6,565 nucleotides of DNA, from NCBI GenBank assembly GCA_009774145.1, contig VSND01000211.1, positions 1 to 6,565 on the forward strand. The letters are read 5' to 3'. This document shows, piece by piece, positions 5,901 through 6,565 of this stretch (its first letter is position 1; every line of letters starts with the position of its first letter). The position numbers and the translations under genes were made by a program. The notes beneath the pieces are model-generated. The model did not search any database. It saw only the letters and a list, made by a program, of their open reading frames with translations, and was not told the DNA's origin. The stretch is from Lachnospiraceae bacterium. GTDB lineage: Bacteria > Bacillota > Clostridia > Lachnospirales > Lachnospiraceae.

Positions 5901-6565
5901 GGCAGTTCTGTCTCAGACTGTATGGATTCTTCCGTATCCGGTAATGTGCTTTTCCCTTTCTCTTCAGGCAATTCAACTATAACAGGAGATCCATCTGTGG
6001 TTTTTGCATCCCCTTCCACATGGAACACCATGTGAAAAGGATCCGCATCAAATTCAAAGTCATTGGAGATATGAAGTGTTCCATCCTTGTTGACCTTTAT
6101 CTCCTCTTCTGGTCCATACCCGATCGCAATTTCCGAAAAACTCATCATCTTGAAGGATGTGCTGTTATCCTTTGCATCGCTTCCATCAAGTTTCTCGGTT
6201 CCGCCTTCTGCAAAGTGAATGACTGTGATCGGTTTTCCTTCCGCCAGACCGTCTTCATCAATAAACTGTATGGATACCGCCACTGGCGTCTCCGGTTCAA
6301 TTTCCTCTCCTTCCAGATAGAAGCCGATCTTAAGCAGAGCTCTCATGGTAGCAGTCTCGTCTTTGAGCATCTCCCGGTATTCGGTTTCCCGGTTTCCGTA
6401 ATGCTCCTGATCGCTGTCCGGAGTGATTTCTTCTGCAATCAGTTCTGCTTCTTCCGGTATATTGGCATCATTGTTATATTTTACAACGACGATATATTTA
6501 TCGCTTTCATAAATCTTACGGCCATCATATATTTCCAGAACCTCATATCCGCAGATCAGATTGCC
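2993..6565 (-). CDS. Large LPETG-anchored surface protein, probable pilus tip adhesin (partial, start outside window)
   Basis: The frame is open to the window edge, so 1190 residues are visible and the N-terminus is missing; positions below count from the edge. Residues 1-190 hold a region of the type found at the N-terminus of large clostridial surface proteins (YIVVVKYNNDANIPEEAEL at 24-42, EIEPETPVAVSIQF). Two acidic linkers (about 198-257 and 321-377) flank a small folded segment. A conserved module (about 458-640) contains YDLYEVWVLND and DTVIRLV. A fibro-slime/PA14-like domain starts near ARFFDYDF (645) and has FFGMTFEVEF (863), FFGDDDMWVF (886), CDIGGVH (907) and KLKFFYTERG (965). PA14 domains often bind sugars with calcium through paired Asp; that is possible here. 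The C-terminal Cna-B-like domain (about 1004-1150) begins LTLGKTVEG and has a YTIEE E-box-like motif and VDYINQ. LPETG (1154-1158), a membrane helix and KKFSERRV complete a sorting signal. Being large, adhesin-like and upstream of the major pilin, it is best read as the tip subunit; a separately anchored surface protein is the alternative. Confidence 0.9.
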   Translation of the reverse strand, partial: GNLICGYEVLEIYDGRKIYESDKYIVVVKYNNDANIPEEAELIAEEITPDSDQEHYGNRETEYREMLKDETATMRALLKIGFYLEGEEIEPETPVAVSIQFIDEDGLAEGKPITVIHFAEGGTEKLDGSDAKDNSTSFKMMSFSEIAIGYGPEEEIKVNKDGTLHISNDFEFDADPFHMVFHVEGDAKTTDGSPVIVELPEEKGKSTLPDTEESIQSETELPSEDSEEETDNEVADLDADMSEQEENIEADEGTVGPQLNFYVKSLDDDAELREALMDYLGESTDEVNRNILHTISYHMTYGEVELDLSGCVVTAEITLDTAAPTAEETTPEEETLSENETGSETETSDDETAEVRDMVSDDSVTVGEGQENTELVNVTSQNTAVVNKITENKEEVQAFKELLADEDEETEISVMAIGVSEAGQINKLATMDVGEEQQMDVEWNGGIMALTEQSTSNPTFIVQYYAYAQIMEDREGYGSTSVNIIDTVREGQAGVLNGAELPNNYGKPRTRKMYLKETGIEYTSGWPVFDPVYKDKDSVDSLTKIYTADLYEYKEAAGGLDHINKFAKDGLNYDLYEVWVLNDTNQADSMSKDAWTVYSGDDIKKLVFRNNSETAEGEISVHITKDTVIRLVGRSNKEENKNYPARFFDYDFTNGSIEEGDARNRKGINSFANYANTGYTANYGFGNNNSGDTGLQNDTLPGGANYTNYINRAKTKPDGKSPSTIIEKCFFGLVKSELSSQGLPVIKADAPDLFNPKNQNVIGKTEISGYSLNFDRDGDTYTLASVSGSGQHAQNLNQFQRSAVKAWGTEPGDPVFTNQFWPMDNSPTWGDTANGHDPKFGTEDIYKTYGLINSDDKQLHNSFFGMTFEVEFELTDDYVGPLNYYFFGDDDMWVFLEYPDGSTKLICDIGGVHQAAGEYVDLWNYIQKPEDNIANKDNSSNDVNNDNSNADESDQEDDRVNPKYKLKFFYTERGASGSTCWMQFTLPSVNAVPVIDYTGNVKSTLTLGKTVEGEPAEGHTHVSGCYDADGKLICGKTESRRFDFVITFKGDAANIATNDYPYRIKNKDGSLVESGDIRSGGTFKLGHGQTIEVFNLPDGTTYTIEEKNHAGYEPGLGTGNTSGAIIKDQTVEGNIDWDRDDVVDYINQQVEYNLPETGGPGPIWYMIAGAFFILLGTGLMYNKKFSERRV
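3458..3511 (-). other. His/Cys motif inserted in the C-terminal Cna-B-like domain
   Basis: Codons for HTH-x3-C-Y-x7-C-G-K (visible residues 1019-1036). The segment sits between the first strand of the C-terminal domain (LTLGKTVEGEPA) and the strand that should follow it (RFDFVITF). Two His and two Cys at short spacing look like a metal-binding loop. Similar HTH...CY...ICG units are, to my knowledge, usually seen as N-terminal repeats in large clostridial wall proteins. Metal binding is inferred. Confidence 0.55.
3683..3781 (-). other. Asn/Asp/Ser-rich insert within the PA14-like domain
   Basis: About 33 residues (visible 929-961) made mainly of Asn, Asp, Ser and Glu, placed between EYVDLWNYIQK and the strand YKLKFFYTERG. 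It is low-complexity and very hydrophilic, so probably a flexible or calcium-attracting surface loop. It interrupts what is normally one compact domain. The reading frame stays open on both sides, so it is not a sequencing break. Confidence 0.6.
5435..5605 (-). repeat. Acidic Glu/Thr/Ser low-complexity linker (second)
   Basis: Encodes about 57 residues dominated by Glu, Thr, Ser and Asp, with irregular SETET/EETTPEEE-like runs. It is likely an extended, disordered stalk separating the N-terminal segments from the adhesive module. The complementary strand gives a long Ser/Val-rich open frame purely because GAA/GAG/GAC codons reverse to Ser, Phe and Val codons. Confidence 0.6.
5795..5974 (-). 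repeat. Acidic Glu/Asp/Ser low-complexity linker (first)
   Basis: Encodes about 60 residues rich in Glu, Asp and Ser (for example SEDSEEETDNEVADLDADMSE), with almost no hydrophobic residues. It follows an all-beta-looking N-terminal region and precedes a small folded segment (NFYVKSLDDDAELREALMDYL), which separates it from the second acidic linker. A flexible negatively charged spacer is the simplest reading. Confidence 0.6.

Noticed and set aside
5388..6035. Ser/Val-rich open reading frames on the plus strand opposite the acidic linkers
   Set aside because: They are the antisense image of Glu/Asp/Ser-rich coding sequence, lack any ribosome binding site of note, and lie inside an intact minus-strand gene.
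6368..6370. ATG at 6370 as the start of the large surface protein
   Set aside because: The frame stays open for all 65 codons to the window edge, with a conserved-looking segment (YIVVVKYNNDANIPEEAEL) before this Met and no ribosome binding site, so the true start is outside the window.

Overview
The window holds part of a sortase-assembled pilus locus from a Gram-positive bacterium. All genes are on the minus strand, so they are transcribed from the right end of the window to the left. Several features point to the phylum Bacillota, most likely class Clostridia and perhaps a gut Lachnospiraceae: LPxTG sorting signals, a class C sortase, strong AAAGGAGG ribosome binding sites, and the modular style of the large surface protein. 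The family placement is from memory of similar proteins, and no marker gene here fixes it.

In transcription order the layout is as follows. (1) At 6565-2993 is the 3' part of a very large cell-wall-anchored surface protein. At least 1190 residues are visible and the start lies outside the window. It has an N-terminal conserved region, two acidic low-complexity linkers, a long conserved module, a fibro-slime/PA14-like domain, a C-terminal Cna-B-like domain and an LPETG sorting signal. It is probably the tip adhesin (ancillary pilin). (2) After a 92-base gap, at 2900-1260, is the 546-residue major pilin (SpaA/RrgB/FimA-like). It has a signal peptide, a pilin-lysine region, a C-terminal Cna-B domain with E-box, and LPSTG. 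(3) A 208-base gap to the preferred sortase start contains four potential hairpins. The class C sortase follows at 1052-135, with two membrane segments and the His/Cys/Arg catalytic residues. (4) After 24 bases, at 110-1, is the first 36 codons of another secreted protein. By position it is probably a minor or basal pilin, or a lipoprotein.

The parts fit one machine. The sortase would cleave the LPSTG of the major pilin and join it to a lysine of the next subunit to make the shaft. The large LPETG protein would cap the fibre and carry the binding function. The truncated downstream gene may supply the base. No RNA genes, mobile elements, CRISPR arrays or confident promoters were seen. I found no wholly new system. 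The oddities worth a second look are a His/Cys motif inserted in the C-terminal domain of the large protein, an Asn/Asp linker splitting its PA14-like domain, a non-canonical pilin motif together with a non-canonical sortase lid, and the hairpin-rich pilin-sortase gap.
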